This document shows positions 1-9,622 of a stretch of 64,000 nucleotides of DNA, piece by piece. Below the pieces are notes generated by a model that worked only from the letters and a program-made list of their open reading frames with translations, searched no databases and was not told the origin of the DNA. Numbering within the stretch: the stretch's first letter is position 1; the number at the start of each line of letters is the position of its first letter. The position numbers and the translations under genes were made by a program. The DNA comes from Mucilaginibacter sp. (GTDB taxonomy: Bacteria > Bacteroidota > Bacteroidia > Sphingobacteriales > Sphingobacteriaceae), in assembly GCF_025359345.1 (NCBI RefSeq), contig NZ_JANYGQ010000003.1, positions 62,001-126,000 of the forward strand, read 5' to 3'.

Positions 1-789
1 GTTAGTGCCGTGGGGCGTTATTGCATTATCAGCGTTACTCTGCATGGTTTTACCTGCCACTTTAGTAACATAAGCTTTCGCAGTGTTAGGGTCCACCTTA
101 GTCAGGCGCATTGCCATGCGGAGCAACAGCGAGTTTCCAAATCTCTTCCACGAAGCTATCTGGTCATCTGCGTAGCGGTAATACAGGTCGCCTGTCGGTT
201 TGTCGGCATTCTCATCCAGGCTGTCGGTAGCCTGTTCTACTTCTTTTAACAAATCAGCATAAATATCCTTTTGCTTGTCATATTTAGGGAAATAAATTTT
301 CTTGTTAAAGCCTTGCCCTGCGTCAAAATAAGGTACGTCGCCATAAACGTCGGTAATTCTTTCAAACGCCATCGCCTTCATAATCCTGGCTATTTGGTGC
401 AGGTTTTTGTAGATGGGGTTGCCTTGCGTAATGGTATAAAGCACTACAGCATTTTTGATGGTAGAATCATAGGTGTGGTCGAAAAAAGAACCCCAGCCAC
501 CGCTTGTAGGCGCACCCACGTACTTATCGCCAAAAAAATAACCCGAAGTTGATGCCCAGTGCTGGATCATAGCACCTGCGCCCTGTATCTCGGTTTCCTC
601 CACTTCAATGGCGTTATCTGTGCTGCCGGTGTAATATAGCTGAGTTGCAGTTAAAAAATTATTTGCGTCGAATTTATCAACGGTTACCGCATTAGGGTTG
701 GTATTATTTTTAATAAGGTCTTTTTTGCACGCTGCAAACGCCGTTAGCATAACAGCGCCTGCAAGTATATATATCGTTTGTAATTTCAT
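1..789 (-). CDS. SusD/RagB-like outer-membrane lipoprotein (C-terminus beyond window)
   Basis: A glycan-binding surface lipoprotein that would partner the SusC-like porin encoded just upstream. Translating the minus strand from the ATG at 789 gives 263 codons without a stop, running off the window edge. The N-terminus is a lipoprotein signal with lipobox FAAC and the lipidated Cys at residue 21, followed by KKD. The stretch RMAMRLTKVDP and the Gly/Trp-rich early region are typical of the SusD-like_2 (SusD/RagB) branch. It starts 34 nt after the SusC stop, so the two are almost certainly co-transcribed. The substrate cannot be told from the sequence. Confidence 0.9.
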   Translation of the reverse strand, partial: MKLQTIYILAGAVMLTAFAACKKDLIKNNTNPNAVTVDKFDANNFLTATQLYYTGSTDNAIEVEETEIQGAGAMIQHWASTSGYFFGDKYVGAPTSGGWGSFFDHTYDSTIKNAVVLYTITQGNPIYKNLHQIARIMKAMAFERITDVYGDVPYFDAGQGFNKKIYFPKYDKQKDIYADLLKEVEQATDSLDENADKPTGDLYYRYADDQIASWKRFGNSLLLRMAMRLTKVDPNTAKAYVTKVAGKTMQSNADNAITPHGTN

Positions 790-823
790 ATTAAGCAGTT
801 TATTATATTTTTCAATAATCATC

Positions 824-3800
824 TTAAAATTTCAAGTTAAGGTTAAGCCCGAATGTCCTGGTGTACGGTACTTCCGCCTGTTCAATACCCTGCGGCCCGT
901 TCGAATAATTTGATTCAGGGTCGATGTTCGGTGTGTGCTTCATAATTGTCCATACATTGCGGGCAACGGCACTAATGGTTATACCCTGTATTTTATTGTT
1001 GAACATACTTGCCGGGAAGGTATAGCCTAACACAATCTGTCTTAATTTGATAAAGCTGTCGTTATATAAAAACATCGAGCCGTTATTGCTCATTGCTGAA
1101 TAATAGTCTTGCGGATTTAGCTGCTCGGTCCCGTATTTCAAATCTCTGCCCACCAGAGTTTCTTTGGTAAGACCATAGGTATAGGCATAGTAATTAGTGC
1201 CCGAGAATATCTTTCCGCCAAATTTGCCATCAATCAGGAAAGAAAAATTGAGGTGTTTGTACCTAAAGTCGGTAGTTATACCGGTTGTAAGCGGGCTGAT
1301 ACCGGAACCAAGGTCTTTATATGTCGCTAAGCTTGGGTCGGGTGCGCCGGTTGCAGGATCGATAATTAGTTTGCCGCTTGCATCGCGTGCAGGGTCCAGT
1401 GCAAATATCTGGTAAGCCGATTTGCCTACAACCTGCGACATGTAGGCTATACCGTTGCCCTCATCCTCGCCGGCACGCGAATAACCAAGCGGGAAATTGC
1501 TTGAGCCGCTCGAAATGGCTAGTACCTTGTTATTGTTGTAGGTTAAATTCAGTGTTTCTGTCCAGCTGAAATTTGCAGTTTTAACCGGGGTTCCCGATAC
1601 TAAAAACTCGATACCCTTATTCTGAATAGTTCCGGAGTTGAGCAAAACGAAGTCGTAGCCGGATGTTCTCGATGTTACGGCGGGGATAACTTCTTTGCTC
1701 ACCTTCTTGTCGTAATAGGAAATATCGAAATGCAGCCTGCTTTTAAAAAGGGATAGTTCGGTGCCTATTTCAAACTCTTTGGCCGACGATGGTTCTAAAC
1801 TTGAGGTGGGTATAGTATTGCCGTTGGCAACATTGCCAATTGGACTCCCGGCAAGGCTGCCTATATTATTATAGGCAATTAGCGTTTGGTATGGAGCGTC
1901 AGCTTCGCCGCCAACGTTGGCATATCCAAGTCTTAATTTTCCCATGTCCAGCCAATCAGCATGAAGCAGTTCGGAGAATACGAAAGAGCCGCTGATTGAA
2001 GGGTAAAAGTAATTGGTTTTACCCGGGGCAAGAGTGGAGTACCAATCGTTACGGCCGGTTACTGATAAATACAAATAATCTTTATATGAAAAATCTGCCG
2101 TTCCGTACACGGATTTATTTATAATAATCGGGTTGCTGGCGTATTCAGTCGGGCTGGCAAGGTTGCCTACAGTATACAGGTAAGGTGTCTGGAAACTGTT
2201 ACCGGTTGCATCAAGCTGATCGGTAGCCTGTCTGCGCGAGTTAGCTCCCACCAGTGCGGAAAGGCCAAAATCCTTACTAAATTTAAACGTTTTACCAATT
2301 ATCGCGTCAATGTTTAATTCTGTCGATTTAATGTTTTCGTCTGTCATTGCACCATCGCTTTGATAAGCAGTACCATTTGGCGTCACAATTGTGTTCCTGT
2401 CGGCATAATAATCCTCTCCCGCGCGTAACTGCAGGTATAAGCCGTTATCAAATGTGTATTTGGCGTCGGCCGAGCCAATGAAACGGCTGCGGCTGGTGTT
2501 GTTGATAAACTTATACGCTACAAAATAGGGGTTAGTAGTATAAGCATCATCTAAAAATTGATTTTCCGATCCGTCAGCTTTGTAACCCGGCGCCAGCGAC
2601 GTGATATTTACGTTTGGCGGAAGAAACATCGGGGCAAAATTCAGGCTGCCTGCTGCATCAGATACGCTGGGACGGTTGTGGGTAAAAGCATTAATATATT
2701 GCGCTTTTAACTGTAAATCGAGATGTTTGTCAAGCTTGTAATTTGTAGATAACGAAAAAGATTGCTGGTTGTAGCCGGCGTTTGGTATGATGCTGTTATT
2801 GTGCAGATCGCTGGCCGAAAAACGCAGGCTGCCGTCATCGCCAAGCGACTTGCTCAACGATACGGTATTGGTAGCAGCACCACCATTTTTGTAAAAACGT
2901 TTCATATTGCCTGAAACCGCCGAATAGGGGCGCTGCACTCCGTCAAATTGAAAAGCTTGCGAACCATCAAGTTTGGCTCCCCAGCTGGATAAACCCAGCT
3001 CGAAGGCATCGTTGCCGCTAACAGGTTTATTTCCGGCCGAACCCTGGCCATATACTTTTTGCCAGTCGGTATTATCTATAACGCTTTCTATTACATAGTT
3101 CGAGTTTATTTCAACACCCACACCTTTGGCATTCTTACCCGATTTTGTAGTGATTAAAATTACACCTTTGCTACCGCGGTATCCGTATAGTGCTGTGGCT
3201 GCAGCGCCCTTTAATACTGAAATAGTTTCAATATCATCAGGGTTAACGTTAATGGTACCATCGCCACCGTCGGCGCCACCATACCCCCCGCCAACGTCAG
3301 TTTGCCGATAGTTGTTGTTTTGCATGGGTATGCCGTCAATTACATATAAAGGCTGGTTTGAGCCGGAAATTTCAGAGACACCGCGGATAACTACGTTTGC
3401 CGAACCACCGGGACCGGTAGCTACATTGCTTACGTTAACACCGGCTACCCGGCCTTCAAGACTGTTTACAAAGTTAGTTTCGCGCGCTTCTGTGAGCGAT
3501 GAACCTTTAACCTCTGTAACTGAATAGCCTAAAGCGCGTCGTTCGCGCTTAATGCCCAGGGCTGTTGTTACCTGAACTTCCTTTAGCTGTTCAAGCGAGG
3601 GGATTAGCTTAATATTTATTTCTGTCTTGCCGCCGATAGCCACTTCAAACGTGGTGTAACCCACGTATTTAAAAACTAAAGTTGCCGATGCATCGGCTAT
3701 TATGGAATAGCTGCCGTTTACATTGGTAGATACGCCTTTGTCGCTCCCCTTAACGCCAACAGAAACGCCGGGAAGGGTTTCGTTAGTTTGCCCATCGGTA

Positions 3801-3928
3801 ACCTTACCGGTAACAGTTACGGAGGTTTGGGCCATGGCCACGCCGCCAAATAGCAAGGTATTTATTGTTAATAAAACAATAATCCTTAATAAAGAAGCTG
3901 TTTTTTGAAAGTAAATGTTTTTTCTCAT
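824..3928 (-). CDS. SusC/RagA family TonB-linked outer-membrane transporter
   Basis: A 1034-residue TonB-dependent outer-membrane channel for glycans or other large nutrients. Residues 1-33 are a signal peptide (cut after AMA). A carboxypeptidase-regulatory-like beta-sandwich follows (about 37-110, VTGKVTDGQTNETLPGVSV), then the plug domain (about 125-260, with LYVIDGIP and the GVILITTK end), then a large beta-barrel ending in a terminal Phe (LNLNLKF), as outer-membrane proteins require. This length and order are standard for SusC. It is the first gene of a SusC-SusD pair. No sigma/anti-sigma gene lies upstream, so regulation is not visible. A divergent c-type cytochrome gene starts 291 nt away. 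Confidence 0.96.
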   Translation of the reverse strand: MRKNIYFQKTASLLRIIVLLTINTLLFGGVAMAQTSVTVTGKVTDGQTNETLPGVSVGVKGSDKGVSTNVNGSYSIIADASATLVFKYVGYTTFEVAIGGKTEINIKLIPSLEQLKEVQVTTALGIKRERRALGYSVTEVKGSSLTEARETNFVNSLEGRVAGVNVSNVATGPGGSANVVIRGVSEISGSNQPLYVIDGIPMQNNNYRQTDVGGGYGGADGGDGTINVNPDDIETISVLKGAAATALYGYRGSKGVILITTKSGKNAKGVGVEINSNYVIESVIDNTDWQKVYGQGSAGNKPVSGNDAFELGLSSWGAKLDGSQAFQFDGVQRPYSAVSGNMKRFYKNGGAATNTVSLSKSLGDDGSLRFSASDLHNNSIIPNAGYNQQSFSLSTNYKLDKHLDLQLKAQYINAFTHNRPSVSDAAGSLNFAPMFLPPNVNITSLAPGYKADGSENQFLDDAYTTNPYFVAYKFINNTSRSRFIGSADAKYTFDNGLYLQLRAGEDYYADRNTIVTPNGTAYQSDGAMTDENIKSTELNIDAIIGKTFKFSKDFGLSALVGANSRRQATDQLDATGNSFQTPYLYTVGNLASPTEYASNPIIINKSVYGTADFSYKDYLYLSVTGRNDWYSTLAPGKTNYFYPSISGSFVFSELLHADWLDMGKLRLGYANVGGEADAPYQTLIAYNNIGSLAGSPIGNVANGNTIPTSSLEPSSAKEFEIGTELSLFKSRLHFDISYYDKKVSKEVIPAVTSRTSGYDFVLLNSGTIQNKGIEFLVSGTPVKTANFSWTETLNLTYNNNKVLAISSGSSNFPLGYSRAGEDEGNGIAYMSQVVGKSAYQIFALDPARDASGKLIIDPATGAPDPSLATYKDLGSGISPLTTGITTDFRYKHLNFSFLIDGKFGGKIFSGTNYYAYTYGLTKETLVGRDLKYGTEQLNPQDYYSAMSNNGSMFLYNDSFIKLRQIVLGYTFPASMFNNKIQGITISAVARNVWTIMKHTPNIDPESNYSNGPQGIEQAEVPYTRTFGLNLNLKF

Positions 3929-4219
3929 AGACTGAATTTTGAAGGTGAAAGGTAAATTTTGTGCACTTAAATAAGAACAATTTCCTGTAATTTAATGCGT
4001 AGCAACTGGGAGTATGCCGCATAATTGTTAGGGTTAGTAAAGATAATGTTAAAATGATATCAAAAAACGAGCGCACAGATATTTTTTGTACCATATTTGT
4101 TACCTGGTTTTTAGCTGTGCGCAAATAAAATAAGGATAAAAAATGCAAGGTGGTATGTGCTTTTATAGCTATCTTCATAACCGTTTATTTAATACCAGTA
4201 ACCCCGCCAGTTACCTGAT

Positions 4220-5266
4220 ATGTTATCCCGAAAAAAAAATAAGACAATAACAACATTGGTGCCCATGGGCAATTGTGCATCCCGCCGGATAATGTCTTTG
4301 TCTGCTTTACTTATTGTTATTTTTATTGCGGGCTGTACCGGGGATGTGAAAAATGAAAAGCAGCCACCATCAAAAAATACTGCTATTACAGTTCCTGCCG
4401 ATGCCTGGAAGGCCCCGGATACAGTTACTATTCCAGCGGGCAAAGCCGGTGAAATGATCAGGTACGGCCGGGAACTTATTGCACATACCGCAAATTACCT
4501 CGGCCCAAAAGGCAGCGTCGCGCAATTAACAAACGGCATGAATTGCCAAAACTGTCATTTAGATGGCGGCAGCCACTTGTTTGGGAATAATTTTGCCAGT
4601 TTTATAGCCACTTACCCTAAAATGAACCCACGATCGGGCAAAGTTGATATTGCCGACGACAGGTTTGTTGAATGTTTTAAACGCAGCCTTGGCGGTAAAA
4701 GCCCCGACACTACCAAGAAAGAAATACAGGCAATGATGACCTATATGAAATGGATTGGCAATAAAGTAAAACGGGGGGCAAAGCTATTTGGCAACGCTAC
4801 TGAAAAACTTCCATATTTACCTACTGCTGCCGATACAGCTAAAGGGCGCCTTGTTTTTATTGCTAAATGTAAAAGCTGCCACGGCAGTAATGGCGAGGGG
4901 CTGTTGGCCGTCGATAAGAAATCGTACACCTATCCGCCGCTGTGGGGAGCACATAGTTATAACGATGGCGCAGGAATGTACAGGATCGGCAACCTTGCCG
5001 GTTTTGTAAAAAATAACATGCCATTTGGGGCAACGTACAAAAAACCTCAATTAAGCAATGAAGATGCATGGAACGTTGCGGCCTTTATTAACTCGCAGCC
5101 ACGCCCGCATTTTGATAATAGCAAAGACTGGCCGGCCATTGATAAAAAACCTATCGATCTTCCCTTTGGCCCATTTGCCGATAGTTTTAGTGAAAAACAG
5201 CATAAGTTCGGGCCGTTTAAACCAATAGCCGCGTGGCAAAAAACACACCCATCAAAAAAATCATAA
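4220..5266 (+). CDS. TsdA-like dihaem cytochrome c (putative thiosulfate dehydrogenase)
   Basis: Probably a periplasmic dihaem c-type cytochrome of the TsdA/SoxA type, which in characterised members interconverts thiosulfate and tetrathionate. Two haem-binding motifs are visible: CQNCH at residues 109-113, inside the TsdA-like block NGMNCQNCHLDGG, and CKSCH at 217-221. Cys152 in VECFKRSL lies where TsdA has its unusual Cys haem ligand, and Met267 in NNMPFG fits the distal ligand of haem 2; both are inferred by motif, not by alignment. The N-terminus has a lipobox (IAGC), suggesting a membrane-anchored lipoprotein. The start is uncertain: 4220, 4265 and 4292 are in-frame ATGs, and the last gives the shortest clean signal peptide. 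It is followed after 2 nt by a DsrE-like gene. Confidence 0.82.
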   Translation: MLSRKKNKTITTLVPMGNCASRRIMSLSALLIVIFIAGCTGDVKNEKQPPSKNTAITVPADAWKAPDTVTIPAGKAGEMIRYGRELIAHTANYLGPKGSVAQLTNGMNCQNCHLDGGSHLFGNNFASFIATYPKMNPRSGKVDIADDRFVECFKRSLGGKSPDTTKKEIQAMMTYMKWIGNKVKRGAKLFGNATEKLPYLPTAADTAKGRLVFIAKCKSCHGSNGEGLLAVDKKSYTYPPLWGAHSYNDGAGMYRIGNLAGFVKNNMPFGATYKKPQLSNEDAWNVAAFINSQPRPHFDNSKDWPAIDKKPIDLPFGPFADSFSEKQHKFGPFKPIAAWQKTHPSKKS

Positions 5267-5268
5267 TT

Positions 5269-5724
5269 ATGAAGAACTACCTTTTACTTGCAATTGGATT
5301 TGTATTATTAATCTGCTCAAAACAAGCTACGGCACAAACCGACCCGGCCAGCTTTACCGGTGCGCAACCTAAATTAGATCACTATGACGCCTTGTATGTT
5401 TTAAACTCAGGCGACGACAAAAAGATCCATGGAATTATACGCAATATGAACAATGCGCTTGAAGACCCGCGCCTAAAGGGCAAGCTACACATTGAACTGA
5501 TTGTTTTTGGCGATGGCGTGGCCGTTTACATGAAATCGGGTAGTTATGAACAGGCTTTAAAAGACCTGCAGGCCAAGGGTGTAGTACTGGCCGAATGCAG
5601 CAATACCGTGCGCGAACGAAAGATTGATAAAAATGATTTGTTTGATTTTATATCATACGTACCCAGCGCCAATGGCGAGATTATTTTAAGGCACTATGAG
5701 GGTTGGGCAGAGGTGCATCCGTAA
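5269..5724 (+). CDS. Exported DsrE-family protein
   Basis: A 151-residue protein with a signal peptide ending ATAQ (about residue 22), then a DsrE/DsrF-like fold. The features are a first strand DALYVLNSGDD, a central strand IELIVFGDGV, and the conserved Cys in GVVLAECSNT that in sulfur-relay relatives carries persulfide. DsrE proteins move sulfane sulfur, and this one would act in the periplasm. I chose the ATG at 5269 over an upstream in-frame codon because it gives the signal peptide directly. It begins 2 nt after the TsdA-like stop, so the two are almost surely translationally coupled. This supports a joint role in thiosulfate or tetrathionate sulfur handling (inference). Confidence 0.83.
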   Translation: MKNYLLLAIGFVLLICSKQATAQTDPASFTGAQPKLDHYDALYVLNSGDDKKIHGIIRNMNNALEDPRLKGKLHIELIVFGDGVAVYMKSGSYEQALKDLQAKGVVLAECSNTVRERKIDKNDLFDFISYVPSANGEIILRHYEGWAEVHP

Positions 5725-5822
5725 AGCCTTTTTAGGTACTATGCTATTTTATCTGCTTCAAATTTTATTAGATTTGACTATACAACCAATTGTCCTATTT
5801 AGCACCTTATTGATTACCGCTT

Positions 5823-8444
5823 ATGAAAAGCAAATCCGATCGCAGGGTTTTTCTGAAAAATATTGGCGTAGGCAGCGCGGCAGCATTGTTGCCGGTTGGC
5901 TCGTTAAGTTTTGCTGAAGCTAAACCTGTTGATGCCGATAAAACGGTGTCGCCGGCACCATCGCCGGGCAAACGAAAATATAACAGCGAGTATACCGGGC
6001 AGCACCTTAACCGGGTAGCTTTCCCTATTGGCGGACTTGGCGCGGGTATGTTCTGCATGGAAGGTAGCGGTGCCATTTCGCACATGTCCGTAAAAAATAA
6101 GCCCGAGATATTTAATGAGCCGGGCATGTTTGCAGCAATTTGTGTCAGGGGTGTTAAAAATGGGGCTAAACTGCTTGAAGGCCCTGTGCCGGACTGGAAA
6201 AAATTCGGGTTACGTGACGCCGCCAATGGTCTCGGTGGCTCAACAACAGGCCTGCCACATTTTCATGATGCAAGTTTTAAAGCAAGGTTTCCGTTTGCTT
6301 ACCTCGATATTACCGACAACGACCTGCCATTAAAAGTTCAGGTAACCGGCTGGAGCCCATTTATTCCCACTGATGATGACAACTCAAGCCTGCCAGTTGG
6401 GGCTATGGAATATAAATTTACCAATACGGGTAAAACCGAGGCCGAAGCGGTTTTTTCGTTCAATACCAAAAACTTTTTAGGTTTCTATAAAGGCCAGGAC
6501 AAGATAACTGCCATAAAAAACGGCTTCGTGATGACCCAGCTTGGGACAAAGGAAAAACCAATGCGTTCGGACTTTGCCATATTTACCGACGAAGATGATG
6601 CTGTTATTGACCATTGTTGGTTCCGCGGTGGCTGGTGGGACCCGGTTACCATGGCCTGGAACGAAGTAAAAAGCGGTAATGTAAAAGCAAACCCGCCAGT
6701 TGAAAGCGACGCACCCGGCGCAACACTGTATGTCCCCTTTAAGTTGATGCCGGGGAAAGAGAAGGTTATAAAGGTTATGATGGCCTGGTACACCCCCGAC
6801 TCGGAGCTTACTTTCGGCGAAATGGGTACCCGCAAAGAAAACTGCGACCCGGCCAGCGGATGCTGCAATTCGCCGGGTGATATTGGTTTAGATAAATATG
6901 ACAAAGATTTTAACGGCAAATTTTATAAACCCTGGTACAGCAGCCGGTTTGCAACCGTTGAGGAAGTGGCAGATTATTGGCTTAAAAACTATATCGACTT
7001 AAAGAAAAAATCGACACTATTTAAAGATGCCTTCTTTTCGTCAACATTGCCGCCCGAAGTGATGGAAGCGGTTGCTGCCAACCTTTCGATCCTGAAGTCG
7101 CCCACCGTTATGCGCCAGTACGATGGAAGGCTCTGGAGTTATGAAGGTTGTGCCGATGATAATGGCTGTTGCCATGGCTCGTGTACGCCCGTATGGAATT
7201 ATGCGCAGGCTATTCCGCATTTGTTTCCTGCGCTTGAACGTAGTTTAAGGCATACCGAATTTTGCGAAAGCCAGGATGTTAGCGGGCACCAAACCTTCAG
7301 GGCTAATTTGCCGATACAGCCTACTAAGCACGATTTTCATGCTGCGGCTGACGGTCAATTGGGAGGTATTATGAAAGTCTACCGCGAGTGGCGCATTTAC
7401 GGTGATAACGTATGGCTGAAAAAGATGTACCCGATGGTAAAAACCAGCATGGACTATTGCATTACTACCTGGGATCCACGACACCGCGGGGCCATTGAAG
7501 AACCGCACCACAACACCTACGATATTGAGTTTTGGGGCGGCGACGGTATGCACACCAGCTTTTATTGTGGCGCGCTAAATGCAATAACCGCTATGGGTAA
7601 ACATCTAAACCAGGACGTTACCAAATATGAAGACCTCGCCAAAAAAGCAAAGAACCTGCTGGAAACAGAACTATATGACGGCGAGTACTTTATACAGGAA
7701 ATAAAATATAAAGATCTGAATGCCAAAAATCCGGCAACAGCAAAATCCTTTGGCGGCGAATATTCAAAGGAGGCACAGGCGTTGATGGAAAAGGAGGGAC
7801 CCAAATACCAATACGGCAAAGGTTGTTTATCCGACGGTATACTTGGCGCCTGGATAGGGCGCATGTGCGGTGTGCCCGAAACAATTGATCCTAAGAAAAT
7901 AAAGAGCCACCTGCTGGCGGTACACAAATACAATTTAAAGGAAAATTTGAGCGAACATGCCAATCCACAACGCCCTACATATGCCTTAGGCGACGAAGGC
8001 GGCCTGCTGCTTTGTACATGGCCCAAAGGCGGTAAGCTCTCGCTTCCATTTGTTTACAGCGACGAGGTATGGACCGGTATTGAGCACCAGGTAGCATCGC
8101 ACTTAATGTTGATGGGTAATGTAAAAGAAGGATTGGAAGTAGTACGCGCTGCGCGGGATCGCTACGATGGCAAAATCCGCAATCCATTTAACGAGTATGA
8201 ATGTGGCAGCTGGTATGCACGCGCCTTGTCGAGCTATGGATACTTGCAGGCATTAACAGGTGTGAGGTACGATGCAGTTGACAAAACGCTGCATATTGAT
8301 TCGAAGATTGGCGATTTTACAAGTTTCCTTTCAACCGAAACAGGTTTTGGAACGGTGAGCCTGCACCAGGGTAAACCAGTCGTAAAGGTTGTTTATGGCA
8401 AAATTGATATTGGGAAAACTTTGGTATTGGGTAAACAGGTTTAA
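5823..8444 (+). CDS. Glycoside hydrolase family 116 protein (beta-glucosidase/glucosylceramidase-like)
   Basis: An 873-residue secreted retaining glycosidase of the GBA2/GH116 type. The N-terminus is twin-arginine-like (RRVFLKNIG, then a hydrophobic stretch). Residues about 50-350 form the GBA2_N-like beta domain (RVAFPIGGLGAGMFCMEG), and the rest is the (alpha/alpha)6 DUF608 catalytic domain. Glu441 in GRLWSYEG matches the family nucleophile, and Asp567 in NTYDIEF matches the acid/base. Several Cys-rich loops (GCADDNGCCHGSC) are present. It stands alone between the DsrE-like gene and a small FKBP. Substrate could be beta-glucosides, xylosides or GlcNAc, all known in GH116; the sequence does not decide. 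Confidence 0.92.
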   Translation: MKSKSDRRVFLKNIGVGSAAALLPVGSLSFAEAKPVDADKTVSPAPSPGKRKYNSEYTGQHLNRVAFPIGGLGAGMFCMEGSGAISHMSVKNKPEIFNEPGMFAAICVRGVKNGAKLLEGPVPDWKKFGLRDAANGLGGSTTGLPHFHDASFKARFPFAYLDITDNDLPLKVQVTGWSPFIPTDDDNSSLPVGAMEYKFTNTGKTEAEAVFSFNTKNFLGFYKGQDKITAIKNGFVMTQLGTKEKPMRSDFAIFTDEDDAVIDHCWFRGGWWDPVTMAWNEVKSGNVKANPPVESDAPGATLYVPFKLMPGKEKVIKVMMAWYTPDSELTFGEMGTRKENCDPASGCCNSPGDIGLDKYDKDFNGKFYKPWYSSRFATVEEVADYWLKNYIDLKKKSTLFKDAFFSSTLPPEVMEAVAANLSILKSPTVMRQYDGRLWSYEGCADDNGCCHGSCTPVWNYAQAIPHLFPALERSLRHTEFCESQDVSGHQTFRANLPIQPTKHDFHAAADGQLGGIMKVYREWRIYGDNVWLKKMYPMVKTSMDYCITTWDPRHRGAIEEPHHNTYDIEFWGGDGMHTSFYCGALNAITAMGKHLNQDVTKYEDLAKKAKNLLETELYDGEYFIQEIKYKDLNAKNPATAKSFGGEYSKEAQALMEKEGPKYQYGKGCLSDGILGAWIGRMCGVPETIDPKKIKSHLLAVHKYNLKENLSEHANPQRPTYALGDEGGLLLCTWPKGGKLSLPFVYSDEVWTGIEHQVASHLMLMGNVKEGLEVVRAARDRYDGKIRNPFNEYECGSWYARALSSYGYLQALTGVRYDAVDKTLHIDSKIGDFTSFLSTETGFGTVSLHQGKPVVKVVYGKIDIGKTLVLGKQV

Positions 8445-8498
8445 TAAAAAGAAACAAGAATAATTAAAAGTCATTTGGCCATTTTTATAAATTAACCC

Positions 8499-8819
8499 AT
8501 GAAAGTAGAAACAGGTAAGATTGTATCGCTCCGTTTCATAATGAAAAACGCTGCCGGCGATATAATTGAAGATATTATGGACCAGGCACCGGTTGAATAC
8601 CTGCATGGTTCCGGAAGTATACAACCCTCGTTAGAAGCAGGAGTAGACGGGCTGCAGGCCGGGGATGCAAAGCACATTGTCTTTAAAAACGACGATTCGG
8701 GCGACGAGTTTCAAATTGATTTGGTTATTGATGCTATACGCCCGGCAACTGCCGAAGAAATAAAAGGGGGAGGACCCGGAAAAAAAGCAGAAATATGCGG
8801 ACCGGGTTGCTGCTGCTAA
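8499..8819 (+). CDS. Small FKBP-type peptidyl-prolyl isomerase with Cys-rich tail
   Basis: A 106-residue cytoplasmic protein related to SlyD-like FKBPs. The FKBP core is visible: VSLRFIMKNAAGDIIED, then YLHGSGSIQPSLEAGVDGLQAGD. In SlyD the core is interrupted by an insert-in-flap (IF) chaperone domain; here that insert is essentially absent, and the flap closes directly (HIVFKNDDSGDEFQIDLVI). The protein ends in a metal-binding-looking tail, CGPGCCC, reminiscent of the Cys/His tail of SlyD. It has no signal peptide. Isomerase or chaperone activity and metal (Ni/Cu/Zn) binding are inferred. Confidence 0.85.
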   Translation: MKVETGKIVSLRFIMKNAAGDIIEDIMDQAPVEYLHGSGSIQPSLEAGVDGLQAGDAKHIVFKNDDSGDEFQIDLVIDAIRPATAEEIKGGGPGKKAEICGPGCCC

Positions 8820-8975
8820 AATGAAAGGTAAGTAGCGCGATTGAACGATATTACAAGACTTGCTGATAGCTTAGTGCTAAATTCGATAGCTGAACCTGCC
8901 TATATGGTCTATCTTTACAGAAACCTGAGCGTCATTGGATAATTAAACGTACCTTGCGCACTTATCAAACAAATC

Positions 8976-9167
8976 ATGGCAACAGGAACAGTAAAATTTT
9001 TTAATGAATCAAAAGGATTCGGCTTTATTACACCAAGCAACGGTGGCAAAGACTTATTTGTACACGTAACAGCTTTAAGTGGCCAGATCCGTGAGGGTGA
9101 TGAGGTTACTTTTGAGATAGAAGAAGGCAAAAAAGGACCGGGTGCAGTTAATGTTAAAATAGCTTAA
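8976..9167 (+). CDS. Cold-shock protein (CspA family)
   Basis: A 63-residue single cold-shock domain that binds single-stranded RNA/DNA. RNP1 (KGFGFI) and RNP2 (LFVHV) are intact, and the start [15 protein letters not shown] is canonical. A 156-nt leader without genes precedes it, which fits the long structured 5'UTRs of csp genes. A TATCTTTA box at 8910-8917 is a possible -7 element but has no clear -33 partner. The next cold-shock-domain gene starts 5 nt after its stop, so they form a two-gene unit. Confidence 0.97.
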   Translation: MATGTVKFFNESKGFGFITPSNGGKDLFVHVTALSGQIREGDEVTFEIEEGKKGPGAVNVKIA

Positions 9168-9172
9168 GCGTA

Positions 9173-9622
9173 TTGGGAAGATCGACAGAAACATTCAGTA
9201 AAAAGGAAAAAGAGAAAGCCCGTCTGAAGAAAGCCAAAGAAAAAAAGGAAAAAGCCGAAGAAAGGAAAGCGAATTCCGGAAAAGGCCAAACCCTTGAAGA
9301 TATGATGGCCTATATTGACGAGCACGGGAATATTACGTCAACTCCGCCCGACCCCTCGAGGAAAATAAAAATCAATTCGGAAGATATTCAAATCGGAACC
9401 GCTAAACGGGAGGATATTCCGCATGATACGGTGCGAAATGGTGTGGTCAGCTTTTTTAACGAAGCAAAAGGCTATGGCTTTATCCGCGACCTGCAAACAG
9501 AGGAAAGCATTTTTGTGCATATCAATGCTTTAACAGAGCCTTTAAAGGAAAATAACCTAGTTACTTTTGAGACCGAACAAGGACAAAAGGGGTTATCTGC
9601 TATCAACGTAAAAAAGAAATAA
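9173..9622 (+). CDS. Cold-shock-domain protein with charged N-terminal module (TTG start)
   Basis: A 149-residue RNA-binding protein. Residues 1-45 are Lys/Glu-rich and probably helical; 45-65 carry the motif MMAYIDEHGNITSTPPD; about 88-149 are a cold-shock domain with KGYGFI and IFVHI. No ATG is available before residue 44, so the start is TTG at 9173. That choice is supported by the paralogous N-terminal module at 54082-54282, which begins with ATG at the equivalent position, and by the 5-nt spacing from the csp stop, which suggests coupling. Its 3' end lies inside a terminator hairpin shared with the opposing kinase gene. Confidence 0.9.
   Translation: MGRSTETFSKKEKEKARLKKAKEKKEKAEERKANSGKGQTLEDMMAYIDEHGNITSTPPDPSRKIKINSEDIQIGTAKREDIPHDTVRNGVVSFFNEAKGYGFIRDLQTEESIFVHINALTEPLKENNLVTFETEQGQKGLSAINVKKK

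Noticed and set aside
4092-4099. CATATTTG as promoter of the TsdA-like gene
   Set aside because: One mismatch in the -7 box, no -33 element and about 120 nt from the start; too weak to list.
3804-4178. Open frame of 124 codons on the minus strand upstream of SusC
   Set aside because: It overlaps the SusC signal region out of frame and lacks domain or start signals; this is the SusC promoter region.
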